Shown here: piece by piece, positions 16,801 to 25,046 of the stretch
Position numbering within the stretch: position 1 is the stretch's first letter
Layout: every line of letters begins with the position of its first letter
Source of the DNA: JAUVXJ01 sp964433755
GTDB taxonomy: Bacteria > Chloroflexota > Anaerolineae > UBA7937 > B3-Chlor
Length of the DNA stretch: 64,000 nt
Direction: 5' to 3'
NCBI GenBank assembly: GCA_964433755.1
Contig: CAYSSR010000001.1
Coordinates: 1,240,001 to 1,304,000 of the forward strand
The notes under the pieces: generated by a model
Databases searched by the model: none
What the model was told of the DNA's origin: nothing
What the model saw: only the letters and a program-made list of their open reading frames with translations
Program-made: the position numbers and the translations under genes

Positions 16801-17872
16801 CGTCCCCGGCAGCATCTCGGCGGCTCTCACCGCGGTGTTCCTGGCCTACGAGAAGATGGAATACCCTGCCGCCATCACCACCGTCACCACAATCATCAGG
16901 GTCAGCCTGGGCGTCGTAGTCCTCTTGCTGGGCATGGGTATCATTGGTCTGGCGGCCGTGTCCGTAGTGACCAGCATCATCACGGCTCTGATTCTGCTGT
17001 ACCTTGTGGTCCGGCTCATCCTGCGGCCTCGCCTGGAGTTCGAACCAGGATTCAATCGCGAGATGCTAGGAACATCCTACCCGCTCATGCTCAACCATCT
17101 TTTGGCCACACTGTTCTGGCGCGTGGATGTCACTTTGCTGCAGCCGATGAAGGGGGACACCGTGCTCGGCTGGTACTCCACCGCCTATCGCTTCCTGGAC
17201 GCGTTGAACGTGATCCCGTCAGCGTTCACCACAGCCATCTTCCCCGTTATGTCACGCTACGCAGCGGAAGCCAAGGACGCCCTGGTGCGCACGTACACCA
17301 TCTCCCTCAAGATCTTGATCATCGTCAGCCTCCCTGTGGCGCTCCTGACCACGTTCTACGCTGACGGAATCATCCTCGTCGTCGGAGGCCAGGCCTACCT
17401 ACCCCACGCAGCCATCGCCCTACGGCTGTTGATCTGGTCCATACCCTTTGGCTTCATCAACAGCGTCACCCAGTACGTGCTCATCGCCATAGACAAGCAG
17501 CGGTTCCTCACGGGCGCGTTCGTGGTTGGTGCGAGTTTCAACCTGGTCGCCAATCTCCTACTAATCCCGGCCTTCAGCTACCAGGCCGCTGCCGTCACGA
17601 CGATCCTGTCTGAGATCGTGCTCCTTCTGCCTTTCTACTATGGTGTACGAAAGCACCTCTCTGCAATTCCGTGGATCGACCTTATCTGGCGGCCGGTTCT
17701 GAGCACTCTATTGGCAGGCATGCTGCTCTGGCTCTTGCGCGATGTGACGTTCCTGCTACTCATCCCACTGGCGCTGGCTGTCTATATCGTTTCCCTCGTC
17801 GTCACAGGCACCTTCACTCAGGACGACTTGGCTCTATTGAAGCGCCTCCTCCCGAGGGCACTCCGCCGCTGA
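13826..17872 (+). CDS. YfhO-like GT-C membrane protein fused to a Wzx-type flippase
   Basis: A 1348-residue polytopic protein in two parts. Residues 1-870 match the YfhO family: many membrane helices, the early loop FQPWQTFAE, IPLWNPYLFAG, and a C-terminal globular region with a final helix (ASFIAAVVLFAAAGFWLW). Residues about 872-1348 form a second membrane unit beginning VVKNSMTPMATSFLNKLID, with LRILGPEGAGKYSFAIVVFS and NFGLNTLLTREV, which are typical of polysaccharide-transport flippases. YfhO proteins are GT-C-like and take part in modifying cell-surface polymers. The fusion suggests that modification and translocation of one lipid-linked glycan are coupled. The frame is open throughout, with no stop between the halves. 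The start is a TTG overlapping the preceding stop, with GAGGTAG upstream. Confidence 0.82.
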   Translation: MIRKQRLWDLAIVLFLLALPLILFWPVTVGGRTLVPFDNLFTFQPWQTFAESMGVGIPHNELLSDLLLENYAWKTFIVEALREGQIPLWNPYLFAGVPFLAAGQHSALYPFSVLFYVLPIPQAYGWFTVLHLFLAALFMHVFMRTLGAGRLGSTVSAVTYAFCGFMVVSVDFPMVLAAVSWLPFVLTMTELLIRTQETHQVAVRSIPFMIGGALALGVQFLAGHAEMSYYVLMVLAFYSVCRLGILWWRTRDTKRVAVLILIVACMTGLGAGLGAVQLLPFLELARLNFRQGSASYQEIIRWAYPVRQVLTFVIPDFFGNPSHHGYIDLLTHRWTPIAENARGESINAIFWGIKNYVEAGAYVGLLPILLALVAILRRRDRYVWIFASLAVIGFALSFGIPLYSLLYHLLPGYSQLHTPFRWVFPYSLSMAVLAGFGAAALRSGFTSARPSRLEVWGPRALGWLAVAVGGAGLLCALLMLALPAQFFSLGDRLLASSDLAQASFPDGRAFLSYEWRNLILFSLILMASGIVLRISYCDIRLPRRLGSYRVWRLLVVVVVTLDLLILAAGFNPATESRLAELTPPSVEFLQSDEELYRLTSFNAPREKTLLANVGMYYGLHDIRGYDSIIPKQYADFMGLIEEQGELIYNRIAPLYQYGSLDSPLLDLLNVKYVVTTQHIPNPNYTLVYDDEVRIYRNDDYLPRAFVVYDVEVIQDDGELLQRLQRLNPRERVLLSTSPPQEYLKTPSGSTAEAVAQTRILSYGINDVMVEAELPRDGWLVLADSYFPGWKAFQQLENGQEQELDIYKADYNFRAVHLPAGRNVVRFRYSPMSLKLGVYASFIAAVVLFAAAGFWLWGRFYREDEGDSILKRVVKNSMTPMATSFLNKLIDTAFAMLMLRILGPEGAGKYSFAIVVFSFLEIVTNFGLNTLLTREVSKDRSQANRYLSNTAILRLIILVASMPALLVFLVAWRQVFALADDTTAAILLLSMSLVPGSISAALTAVFLAYEKMEYPAAITTVTTIIRVSLGVVVLLLGMGIIGLAAVSVVTSIITALILLYLVVRLILRPRLEFEPGFNREMLGTSYPLMLNHLLATLFWRVDVTLLQPMKGDTVLGWYSTAYRFLDALNVIPSAFTTAIFPVMSRYAAEAKDALVRTYTISLKILIIVSLPVALLTTFYADGIILVVGGQAYLPHAAIALRLLIWSIPFGFINSVTQYVLIAIDKQRFLTGAFVVGASFNLVANLLLIPAFSYQAAAVTTILSEIVLLLPFYYGVRKHLSAIPWIDLIWRPVLSTLLAGMLLWLLRDVTFLLLIPLALAVYIVSLVVTGTFTQDDLALLKRLLPRALRR

Positions 17873-17902
17873 GTGCCAGACACGGCGCCGGCCAGGGAAC
17901 CC

Positions 17903-17932
17903 TTGCTGTGGCTGCAAACCATCTGGTATAAT
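17903..17932 (+). promoter_or_regulatory. Promoter of asnS
   Basis: TTGCTG (17903-17908), 18-nt spacer, TATAAT (17927-17932). It excludes the 27-codon upstream extension of the asnS frame. Confidence 0.7.
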
Positions 17933-17953
17933 GCGTCTCCAGGAGGTACCGCC

Positions 17954-19249
17954 ATGGCGCAACGCGCATACGTCGACACTATTGCCCAGCATGAGGGAGA
18001 GGAGGTCACACTCAAGGGCTGGCTCTACAACAAGACGGACAAGGGCAAACTCCAGTTCCTGCTGGTGCGCGACGGGACCGGTATTATTCAGGCCGTCGTC
18101 TTCCAGGACGAGGTGTCACCGGAGTCGTTCAAGGCGGCTCAGGACGTAACTCAGGAATCATCTATTGTCATCACCGGCACCGTAAGAGCGGACAAGAGAG
18201 CGCCTGGCGGCTACGAGCTGTCTCTCAGTGAACTCGAGATCATGCAGCTCGCCGAGCCGTATCCCATCACCCCCAAGGAGCATGGGATTGGCTTTCTGAT
18301 GGACCACCGCCATCTGTGGCTCCGGTCCGCGCGACAGCACGCCATCCTCAAGATACGAGCGGAGGTCATACGCGCCTGTCGCGACTACTTCGACGACCAC
18401 GGATTCGTGCTCGTGGACACGCCCATCCTGACTCCGGCGGCCTGCGAAGGGACCAGCACCCTGTTCGAGACAGACTACTTTGGAGAGTCAGCCTACCTGG
18501 CCCAGAGCGGCCAACTCTACAGCGAGGCTAGCATCGCCTCTCTGGGCAAGGTCTACTGTTTTGGGCCCACCTTCCGCGCCGAGAAGTCCAAGACCCGTCG
18601 CCACCTCCTGGAGTTCTGGATGGTGGAGCCGGAGATGGCCTTTGCTGACCTCGACGACTGCATGGGACTGGCGGAAGGCTTCGTCACCTACATCGTGCAA
18701 ACGGTTCTGGAGAAGCGAAAGACGCAACTCGAGGAGCTGGAACGAGACACTTCCTACCTGGAGAAAGTGCAAGCGCCATTCCCGCGTATCTCATACGACG
18801 AGGCTGTGGAGATCTTGCACGGCAAGGGGATGGAATTCGAGTGGGGCGGCGATTTCGGCGCTCCCGACGAGACGGCCTTGGCCCAGGAGTTCGGCAAGCC
18901 CGTCCTCGTGCATCGCTTCCCGACCCAATCCAAGGCCTTCTACATGGAACCAGACCCCGAGCGACCCGAGATATCGCTGTCCGTCGATTGCCTCGCGCCC
19001 GAGGGATACGGAGAGATCATCGGCGGGGGGCAGCGCATCGCCGACCATGAGCTCCTGCTTCAACGCGTCAAGGAGCACAACCTGCCCGAAGAGGCCTTCA
19101 GGTGGTATTTGGATCTCCGCCGCTACGGGTCCACGCCCCATTCCGGGTTTGGCTTGGGCATAGAACGCACCGTCGCCTGGATCTGCGGCCTGGAGCACAT
19201 CCGCGAGACGATTCCCTTCCCACGCATGTTGTATCGCCTCTATCCCTAA
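17954..19249 (+). CDS. asnS: Asparaginyl-tRNA synthetase
   Basis: A 431-residue class IIb synthetase that charges tRNA-Asn with asparagine. It has the N-terminal OB-fold anticodon domain (about 12-110; LKGWLYNKTDKGKLQFLLVRDG) and the catalytic core: CEGTSTLFETDYF, motif 2 FRAEKSKTRRHLLEFWMVEPE region, and motif 3 GFGLGIERTVAWI near the end. The E-GGGQRI segment is also typical. Length and motif spacing fit AsnRS rather than AspRS, which is encoded separately at 44.9-46.7 kb. The ATG at 17954 has AGGAGG eight bases upstream. The UbiB-like gene follows after 12 bp. Confidence 0.93.
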   Translation: MAQRAYVDTIAQHEGEEVTLKGWLYNKTDKGKLQFLLVRDGTGIIQAVVFQDEVSPESFKAAQDVTQESSIVITGTVRADKRAPGGYELSLSELEIMQLAEPYPITPKEHGIGFLMDHRHLWLRSARQHAILKIRAEVIRACRDYFDDHGFVLVDTPILTPAACEGTSTLFETDYFGESAYLAQSGQLYSEASIASLGKVYCFGPTFRAEKSKTRRHLLEFWMVEPEMAFADLDDCMGLAEGFVTYIVQTVLEKRKTQLEELERDTSYLEKVQAPFPRISYDEAVEILHGKGMEFEWGGDFGAPDETALAQEFGKPVLVHRFPTQSKAFYMEPDPERPEISLSVDCLAPEGYGEIIGGGQRIADHELLLQRVKEHNLPEEAFRWYLDLRRYGSTPHSGFGLGIERTVAWICGLEHIRETIPFPRMLYRLYP

Positions 19250-19261
19250 GCCGGCCCTAGC

Positions 19262-20929
19262 ATGAAGATACGCCGCAGGCGCTATCTACGCGTATTCCTG
19301 TTCCTCTCACGCTTGTTCCTGTCACTGCTGTGGTGGGAACTGATACTGGGGCGAGTCCTCTCGCTGGGATTGGTCCGCCGTGGTCAGCGTGAAAGGCGTC
19401 GGCGCTGGGCTGCCAGGTTCCGCGAACTGGCTGTGGAGATGGGCGGAGTCCTGATCAAGCTTGGCCAGTTCCTCAGTTCGCGAGCCGATGTGATGCCACC
19501 CGAGATCACGAAGGAACTCTCAGCTCTCCAAGACGAGGTCCCTCCCGATCCATTCCCGCCGATGAAGAACCTCATCGAGCAGGAACTGGAGGCTCCCATC
19601 GACGATCTCTTCTCACGCTTGGTTGAGGAGCCCCAGTCGGGTGCATCGCTCGGCCAGACCTACTACGCCTGGCTTCCTGACGGAGAGCCAGTCATCGTCA
19701 AGGCCCAGCGCCCGGAGATCGAGGAACTGGTGGCCACCGACCTCGCCGCCATCAGGCGGGCGCTCGGTCTCATCAAGTGGTACCCCGCCATCAGGCGCAG
19801 GGTGAACATGGATGCCCTTCTCGACGAATTCGCTCGTATCACCTGCGGCGAGCTTGACTACATCGCAGAAGGTCGTCACGCCGAAGAATTGAGGGCTAAC
19901 TTCGCCGACGATCCCGACATCTTCGTCCCGGCACCCTTCTGGTCCCACACCACCACGCGAGTCCTGACCCTGGAGCGTGCCGACGCTATCAAGATCACTG
20001 ATTACGCGAGCCTCACCGCCGCTGGCATCGACCGGACTGAGGTCGCCGAGCGCGTGTTCGGCACCTACGTGAAGCAGATGCTGATCGACGGTTTCTTCCA
20101 CGCCGATCCTCACCCCGGCAACCTCTTCGTGAAGCCACGAGGACCAAAACCCGAAGACGGCAGTGCGGGCAGGGAGTTCATCGTGTCCTTCGTGGACTTC
20201 GGGATGATGGGACGCATAACTGCGAGAGACAAGGCTCTCTTCACGGACCTGGCTATTCACGGCTTCAACAGAGACGTTCCGAAGGCCATTGCCGACATGC
20301 AGAAACTGGGTTTCATCCTCCCGGGCGCCGATACCCGTCCCTTGGAACGAGCTCTATACATGCTCATAGACCGGTACTACGGACTCTCCGTCAAGGAGTT
20401 CGCCAACATCGACATAGACGAGATGCTGGCAATGGCCTACGAGCTGCGCGACATCATCTACGAGTTTCCTTTCCAGATCCCCATCGACTACGTGTTGTTG
20501 GCCCGCGCTCTCGGCATCCTGGAGGGACTCTGTGCCGGGCTGGACCCCGACTTCAACGCGTTCGTGGTTGCGGAACCATACGCCAGGCAGCTCATGTCCA
20601 TGGAACTGGCGGGGCAGACTATGGCCAGCAGAGCCGTCTCGGAGATCCAGGATTTCGCGACGCTCGTCTGGCGGCTGCCTCGAGAACTGGACAGGTTCCT
20701 CAGGGACAGCACCAGAGGCGAGCTCGAAGTGAAGGTTGCACCCACCAGGGAGCTGGACAGGCTGGTCGGCCGTCTCGAACGCGCGGTCAGCCGCCTGATT
20801 CAGGTGATCGCGTTCGCCGGTTTCTTGCTGTCCGGGGTCCTGCTCCTGCTCGGTGATTGGCAAGGGTTAGGATGGTTCTTCCTCGTCATGGCCTTGCTCA
20901 CGGCGGCCGCTATCGTGTTGAGACGCTAG
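19262..20929 (+). CDS. UbiB/ABC1 (AarF) atypical kinase-like protein
   Basis: A 555-residue member of the ABC1/ADCK/UbiB family. The diagnostic KxGQ motif is IKLGQFLSSRAD (about 64-75). The Ala-rich nucleotide loop is represented by SGASLGQTYYAW, the ATP Lys by VIVKAQRPE, the catalytic segment by FFHADPHPGNLF and the metal-binding segment by VDFGMMG. Two C-terminal membrane helices (about 510-553) anchor it. Family members support quinone and isoprenoid lipid metabolism through an ATPase or kinase activity whose substrate is mostly undefined. The end overlaps the convergent nucleotidyltransferase gene by 63 bp. It is likely cotranscribed with asnS. Confidence 0.9.
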   Translation: MKIRRRRYLRVFLFLSRLFLSLLWWELILGRVLSLGLVRRGQRERRRRWAARFRELAVEMGGVLIKLGQFLSSRADVMPPEITKELSALQDEVPPDPFPPMKNLIEQELEAPIDDLFSRLVEEPQSGASLGQTYYAWLPDGEPVIVKAQRPEIEELVATDLAAIRRALGLIKWYPAIRRRVNMDALLDEFARITCGELDYIAEGRHAEELRANFADDPDIFVPAPFWSHTTTRVLTLERADAIKITDYASLTAAGIDRTEVAERVFGTYVKQMLIDGFFHADPHPGNLFVKPRGPKPEDGSAGREFIVSFVDFGMMGRITARDKALFTDLAIHGFNRDVPKAIADMQKLGFILPGADTRPLERALYMLIDRYYGLSVKEFANIDIDEMLAMAYELRDIIYEFPFQIPIDYVLLARALGILEGLCAGLDPDFNAFVVAEPYARQLMSMELAGQTMASRAVSEIQDFATLVWRLPRELDRFLRDSTRGELEVKVAPTRELDRLVGRLERAVSRLIQVIAFAGFLLSGVLLLLGDWQGLGWFFLVMALLTAAAIVLRR

Positions 20930-21823
20930 TACCAGAGGTCCGTCTGGACCCTGCCACACGATTGCTCCTTGAGCCTCCAAAGCTCGTATGTGTGCACCGG
21001 GAAACACTATCGTCTCCCGCAGGACACAGTCCTCGACGAGGGCGCCCGGCCCAATGGCGACGAAAGGGCCAAGGCGGGACCCGATCGTCTCAGCGCCCGG
21101 GGAGACCCAAACGGGCAACTCTAGCTCAGCACGGCCCTTACGGCGGTTGTACCCCTCACCGGCGCCCACTGGATGAAAGCTGTCTGACCACCTCTCCAAC
21201 ATCCGATGACTGACTGTGAGCAGATCGTTCAGGGTGTTGACGTTGGACCGCCACCCTTTCAGTGGCACGGCTTTCAGCGGTACCCCGGATTCGAGCAGCG
21301 CCCCGGTCAGTGAGCGTAGTTCGTCTCCGGCGCCGAGCCTGCTAATCAGATCAAACACTCCTGGCGACAGGACGTAGCATCCAGTAGAGGCCAAGCGCCC
21401 GGCCTCGTCACGTTGTTTGTCTTCGTCTTCCACCACGAACACGGCCTTCGACCTTCCACCCTCCACCACGGATCGACCCGCCTGCACCGCATACTCCAGA
21501 CTCCGGGAGAAGTAGTTGTCCCCATGCAGCACCATGACCGCTCCTGCAAGGTGCCCTTCGGCAGTGGCCAGTGCTCCGAGCAGCGTAGAGGGCGGCCGCT
21601 GTGGCAAGACCGTCACATCCCCGAGCCTACGAAGCGCCCCCACGATGTCTGCCTCGCGATGCCTGGTGACCACGAAGGTCCGGCCAACACCAGATCTGGA
21701 CAACAGCGCCAGTTGATGCTCCAGTATGGTGCCTCCCGGCAGATAGAGAAGCGGCTTCGGCAGATCGGCCGTCAGCCGGCCCATGCGCGTACCCTCTCCT
21801 CCGGCTAGAATCAACCCCTGCAT
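20867..21823 (-). CDS. Sugar-1-phosphate nucleotidyltransferase
   Basis: A 318-residue NDP-sugar pyrophosphorylase-type protein. The N-terminal GT-A fold begins LILAGGEGTRMGRL with the LPKPLLYL substrate loop, then VLHGDNYFS (metal-binding Asp) and GCYVLSPGVFDLI. The last quarter holds a few left-handed beta-helix turns (GSRLGPFVAIGPGALVEDCV). Such enzymes make NDP-glucose, GDP-mannose or dTDP-glucose; the base and sugar cannot be told. It could supply the mannosyltransferase at 13 kb, which is inference. The ATG at 21823 is preceded by GGGGAGG. The last 63 bases overlap the end of the UbiB-like gene on the other strand. Confidence 0.85.
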   Translation of the reverse strand: MQGLILAGGEGTRMGRLTADLPKPLLYLPGGTILEHQLALLSRSGVGRTFVVTRHREADIVGALRRLGDVTVLPQRPPSTLLGALATAEGHLAGAVMVLHGDNYFSRSLEYAVQAGRSVVEGGRSKAVFVVEDEDKQRDEAGRLASTGCYVLSPGVFDLISRLGAGDELRSLTGALLESGVPLKAVPLKGWRSNVNTLNDLLTVSHRMLERWSDSFHPVGAGEGYNRRKGRAELELPVWVSPGAETIGSRLGPFVAIGPGALVEDCVLRETIVFPGAHIRALEAQGAIVWQGPDGPLVLASQHDSGRREQGHDEEEPS

Positions 21824-21867
21824 CTTGCGGCTGCCTCCCCGCGGGATTCTACCCGGCTCCCTCAAGG

Positions 21868-21896
21868 TTGCCAATCACGGGCCACCGTGCTATCAT
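21868..21896 (+). promoter_or_regulatory. Promoter of the selenoprotein-candidate gene
   Basis: TTGCCA (21868-21873), 17-nt spacer, TATCAT (21891-21896), 43 bp before the ATG at 21940. Confidence 0.7.
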
Positions 21897-21939
21897 ACCG
21901 CCCAACTACCCGGCTGTTGGAGAAACAGGGAGCAACCTC

Positions 21940-22602
21940 ATGAACGCGAAGCGAGTCCTGGCCCCGGTGTTGATGATTGCGGTCTGTCTGGTCATCCTGG
22001 CGTCCTTCAGACTGGCCGCAGTGAGCGAGCCCACGCCATCCCCCACCTCTGCGCCCGTGCAGCCATCCAGCCCGTCACCTACCCCTCAACATGCAACCAC
22101 CGCAGCCTCCACGCCGCTCCAGAAATCCGCGTCCAGTATTCCCGCCATCGGAGAGACCGCCCCGGACTTCAGTCTGCCCTCGGTGTCGGGGGAGACAGTT
22201 TCACTGTCCAGCTACCGTGGGGATAGGAACGTCGTGTTGCTCTTCTACAGGACTGGCAGTTGAGGCCCGTGCCGGACGCAACTCGGTGAGTTGCAGGAAG
22301 ACTACAGCAGATTCGTAGAACTCGACACGCAGATCCTGGCTATAAGCGTGGAGGAGCCCTCCATCGGGCAATACGTGACGGAGTTGCTCGACATCGCCTA
22401 TCCCATACTGTCAGACCCGGAGCACCAGGTGGTGGACCAGTACGGCGTCTACAACCTGTTAGGCGACTCGGTGGCCACACCGTCTGTGTTCGTCATCGAC
22501 ACGGAAGGGGTCATCCGCTGGACGTACGTGGGCCAGTCCAGCAGCGACCGGCCTAGCAACGAGATGATCCTGGAGCAGTTGACAGCCCTGGCAACCAGTT
22601 GA
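21940..22602 (+). CDS. Peroxiredoxin-like thiol oxidoreductase with in-frame UGA (probable selenocysteine)
   Basis: Read through the TGA at 22261-22263, the frame gives 220 residues and ends at a TAG-less TGA stop region at 22602. Residues 1-30 form a signal anchor (VLAPVLMIAVCLVILASF), followed by a Pro/Ser/Thr linker (about 34-70) and then an AhpC/TSA thioredoxin fold: GETAPDFSLPSVSGETVSLSS, VVLLFYRTGS, UGA, GPCRTQLGELQ, ILAISVEEP, YPILSDPEHQVVDQYGVY, ATPSVFVIDTEGVIRW. Homologues have Cys at the UGA position (family pattern FYRxxxCxxCRxQL), so the codon sits exactly at the catalytic residue, giving U108-G-P-C111. A perfect 7-bp hairpin follows (22278-22294). The protein would reduce peroxides or disulfides outside the membrane. 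A conventional annotation would split it into two frames at the UGA. A base-call error or pseudogene is the alternative. Confidence 0.8.
22261..22294 (+). promoter_or_regulatory. UGA codon and bacterial SECIS-like hairpin
   Basis: The in-frame TGA (22261-22263) is followed by GCAACTC (22278-22284), loop GGT (22285-22287) and GAGTTGC (22288-22294). The apical loop begins with two guanines and lies 21 nt after the UGA. Published bacterial SECIS models require a small apical loop with a G among its first two bases, about 16-37 nt from the UGA; both conditions hold. Confidence 0.75.
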
Positions 22603-22634
22603 GCTCTGGAGAGACTGCCGTTCAGACGGAAGCG

Positions 22635-24761
22635 TCAGTCAGCCGTGATCAACAGAGGGTATTCGTTCTCGAAAACCTCATCCCCATAGGTTAGGCTCAG
22701 CCGAAGCGTTCGCTGCCCTGGTCTGTTGAAGCGAAAGTGCAATAGATGCACGAGCTCGGCTTGAGAATCCGCGGCCAGAGCACATGAGAAGCTGGCCTGG
22801 GTGGTAGTGTTCCCCTCTTCGTCTACCACGTGAGCGTTCACATCCACCTGGTCGTATGCCTCGGGGCTATCGTTGACCACGTAGATGGGGACTGCCATCT
22901 CTTCGCCCACAGCGTAAGCGCTCCGCTCCATCAGCGTGAACACGTACTGGGGATGAAACGCACGCTGCATGTGATAGTAGGAGCGCTTGGGCACCCGCCA
23001 GTAGTCTATCACGGACCACTGCACGGCTGGGTTGGGGTCGTGGAACGAGAAGGCCAGCACACCCCCGGTAGGACGGTACTTCTGGAACCTCAAACGATCG
23101 ATGTACGCTCTGTTGACTGAGATCTGGTGATCCTGGCTGGCGTCGATGAGATCGTGCAGGTCGGTGAATGAGCCCAGGTTCAGCCACTGGTCCATGATCC
23201 CCCGCTGGAGGCTGTGTCGTCTCTCCAGTCGCCTCCAGTCGAGCTGCGACAGCTCCCTGGCCATGAACTTGGTACTACTCTCGTAGTTGGGAAAGCTCTG
23301 AGCGCCGAACTCGGTGACGAAGTTCAAGCGCTTGCCCAGTCCCTCCAGTTTCTTGGCAGGGTCTGGCCGCCGGTACCAGCCATAGTAGACGTGACTGTCG
23401 GTCCCCTTCCTCAGCACGGGCACACGCCACTCTCCGGAAGAGCGTACGACGAAGCGAGTGCCGTCCAGCTCTTCCACCCGCTCTTTCAACCGGGTGTCCA
23501 TGCGGTCCCTGTTCCAGTTGTAGAAGAGAAGAGCGAACAGGGTCTTGGCGATCCACCACGGGCGACCGTTGGAGGGTTCCGGCCGGATGCCGGGCTCGTT
23601 CTGTGTGCACCACACTACGATAGACGGATGATTGAACAGGTGGTGCACCATCTGTTCGATCTGGCGAAGGGCCTCCGGCAGCACCTCCTTGGCGTACTGC
23701 CACTGCAAAGGAAAGTCCTGCCACACCAGCAAACCCAGCTCGTCGGCCACCTCGTAGAAGGCTGGATGCTCGACGTGAGCGTGCAGGCGCAGCATGTTCA
23801 TGTTTGCGCCCTTGGCCAGCTCCAGGTCGCGCTGGAAGCGTTCCCTGGTCATCGTGGCCAGGCGAGTATCGCCAGGTCCGTAGTTGTTGCCACGGATGAA
23901 CATCCGTCGGCCGTTCAAGTAGGCGATCCAGTCTCGCATCTCGAAGGTGCGCAGCCCGTAGTTGAACTCCACTCTGTCGGAGGGGCTCCTCTGCCCTGAG
24001 GTTCTGACCTCCAGCGCCACGTGGTACAGCGAAGGGAACCCCTGATCGTGTGTCCACCACAGCCTGGGGTCCTCGACGTCCAAGGACATCTCAGCATTGT
24101 TGGGGCCCGCTGACAGGTTGACGTCCCTCGTGTAGACCTGCTCTTCTCCCTCGAAGTTGTGCGGGCTCAAGGAGACACGAAGCTCAGCCGAGGTGGCCAC
24201 CTGTGCGTCGAGCTGTACGCGACAGCCGAGCCTGGCGGCCGAGTCTCGTCCGAGGTTCTCCACTCGTATGAGCGTTCGCTGGATGCGTACCTCGCCGGTG
24301 GCTACGATCTCCACGGGCAGCCAGATCCCGCCAGGGTTGGTCTCGGGATCCAGAGCATCCCAGTGCGAGAATACGCCCGTGATCATGGTCTTCTCGTCCA
24401 GGTTCTCCTCGTCTGGACAGTCGACCTCCACCAGCAGCGTGTTCTTGCCCTGGAGGATGCCGGTGACCTCGTACTCCTGAGGGGAGAAGTACCCTTCGTG
24501 GTCGCCAAGCCGTGTGTCGTTCAGATAGACCGTGGAGCGGTAGAACACCCCGCTGAGCCGCAGCCGGTACCTTTTGCCACGAGCACGCCGAAAAGAGAAG
24601 TCCTTGCGATACACCACTTTGCCCGAGTAGGACTGCAACTCGGCAAGCTGCTGCCAGTGGCCTGGCAGCTCCGTTTCCAGCCATCCATCCTCTGGGTACC
24701 GCTGTCTGAATTCGCCCACAGGCAGGACTTGCCACCTGCCGTCCAGTGAGGTCGTCTTCAT
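22635..24761 (-). CDS. Glycoside hydrolase family 2 enzyme
   Basis: A 708-residue retaining glycosidase with the GH2 order: sugar-binding jelly roll (about 1-165, with YRKDFSF, LRLSGVFYRSTVYLN and GYFSPQEYEVT), immunoglobulin-like domain (about 165-270), TIM barrel (about 270-560) and a C-terminal beta domain. WCTQNEPG gives acid/base Glu389 and VTEFGAQSFPNY gives nucleophile Glu484. RLHAHVEHPAFYEVADELG and WQDFPLQW recall beta-mannosidase and exo-glucosaminidase-like members, but specificity is not determined. No signal peptide is seen, so it acts in the cytoplasm. AAGGAG precedes the ATG at 24761. It is convergent with the peroxiredoxin gene. Confidence 0.88.
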   Translation of the reverse strand: MKTTSLDGRWQVLPVGEFRQRYPEDGWLETELPGHWQQLAELQSYSGKVVYRKDFSFRRARGKRYRLRLSGVFYRSTVYLNDTRLGDHEGYFSPQEYEVTGILQGKNTLLVEVDCPDEENLDEKTMITGVFSHWDALDPETNPGGIWLPVEIVATGEVRIQRTLIRVENLGRDSAARLGCRVQLDAQVATSAELRVSLSPHNFEGEEQVYTRDVNLSAGPNNAEMSLDVEDPRLWWTHDQGFPSLYHVALEVRTSGQRSPSDRVEFNYGLRTFEMRDWIAYLNGRRMFIRGNNYGPGDTRLATMTRERFQRDLELAKGANMNMLRLHAHVEHPAFYEVADELGLLVWQDFPLQWQYAKEVLPEALRQIEQMVHHLFNHPSIVVWCTQNEPGIRPEPSNGRPWWIAKTLFALLFYNWNRDRMDTRLKERVEELDGTRFVVRSSGEWRVPVLRKGTDSHVYYGWYRRPDPAKKLEGLGKRLNFVTEFGAQSFPNYESSTKFMARELSQLDWRRLERRHSLQRGIMDQWLNLGSFTDLHDLIDASQDHQISVNRAYIDRLRFQKYRPTGGVLAFSFHDPNPAVQWSVIDYWRVPKRSYYHMQRAFHPQYVFTLMERSAYAVGEEMAVPIYVVNDSPEAYDQVDVNAHVVDEEGNTTTQASFSCALAADSQAELVHLLHFRFNRPGQRTLRLSLTYGDEVFENEYPLLITAD

Positions 24762-24802
24762 AACTGCTCCTTCTGCGGGCCGGCCCGCTCCGAGTCCGGG
24801 CA

Positions 24803-24831
24803 ATTATGGCATAGGTGGTAGGCGCAGGCAA
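24803..24831 (-). promoter_or_regulatory. Promoter of the GH2 gene
   Basis: Minus strand TTGCCT (24831-24826), 17-nt spacer, CATAAT (24808-24803). Confidence 0.6.
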
Positions 24832-25046
24832 GGCCCGTAGCAGTGCCAGAAGCGTTCCACACGCGCCCTGTTTGGCCTGTAGGCGCCCCGGATCCCACAG
24901 CGTTCTACCTCCCGGTAGGGACACCGACGCAACCGACAGGGGCACGGGTCCAGCAGAAGATGACAGTAGTGGGGTAGCCAAGAGGGATCACGCGCTGCGG
25001 GCGCGGACCCACGAAACACGACCGACCGTGTGGACAGGACGGCTCG

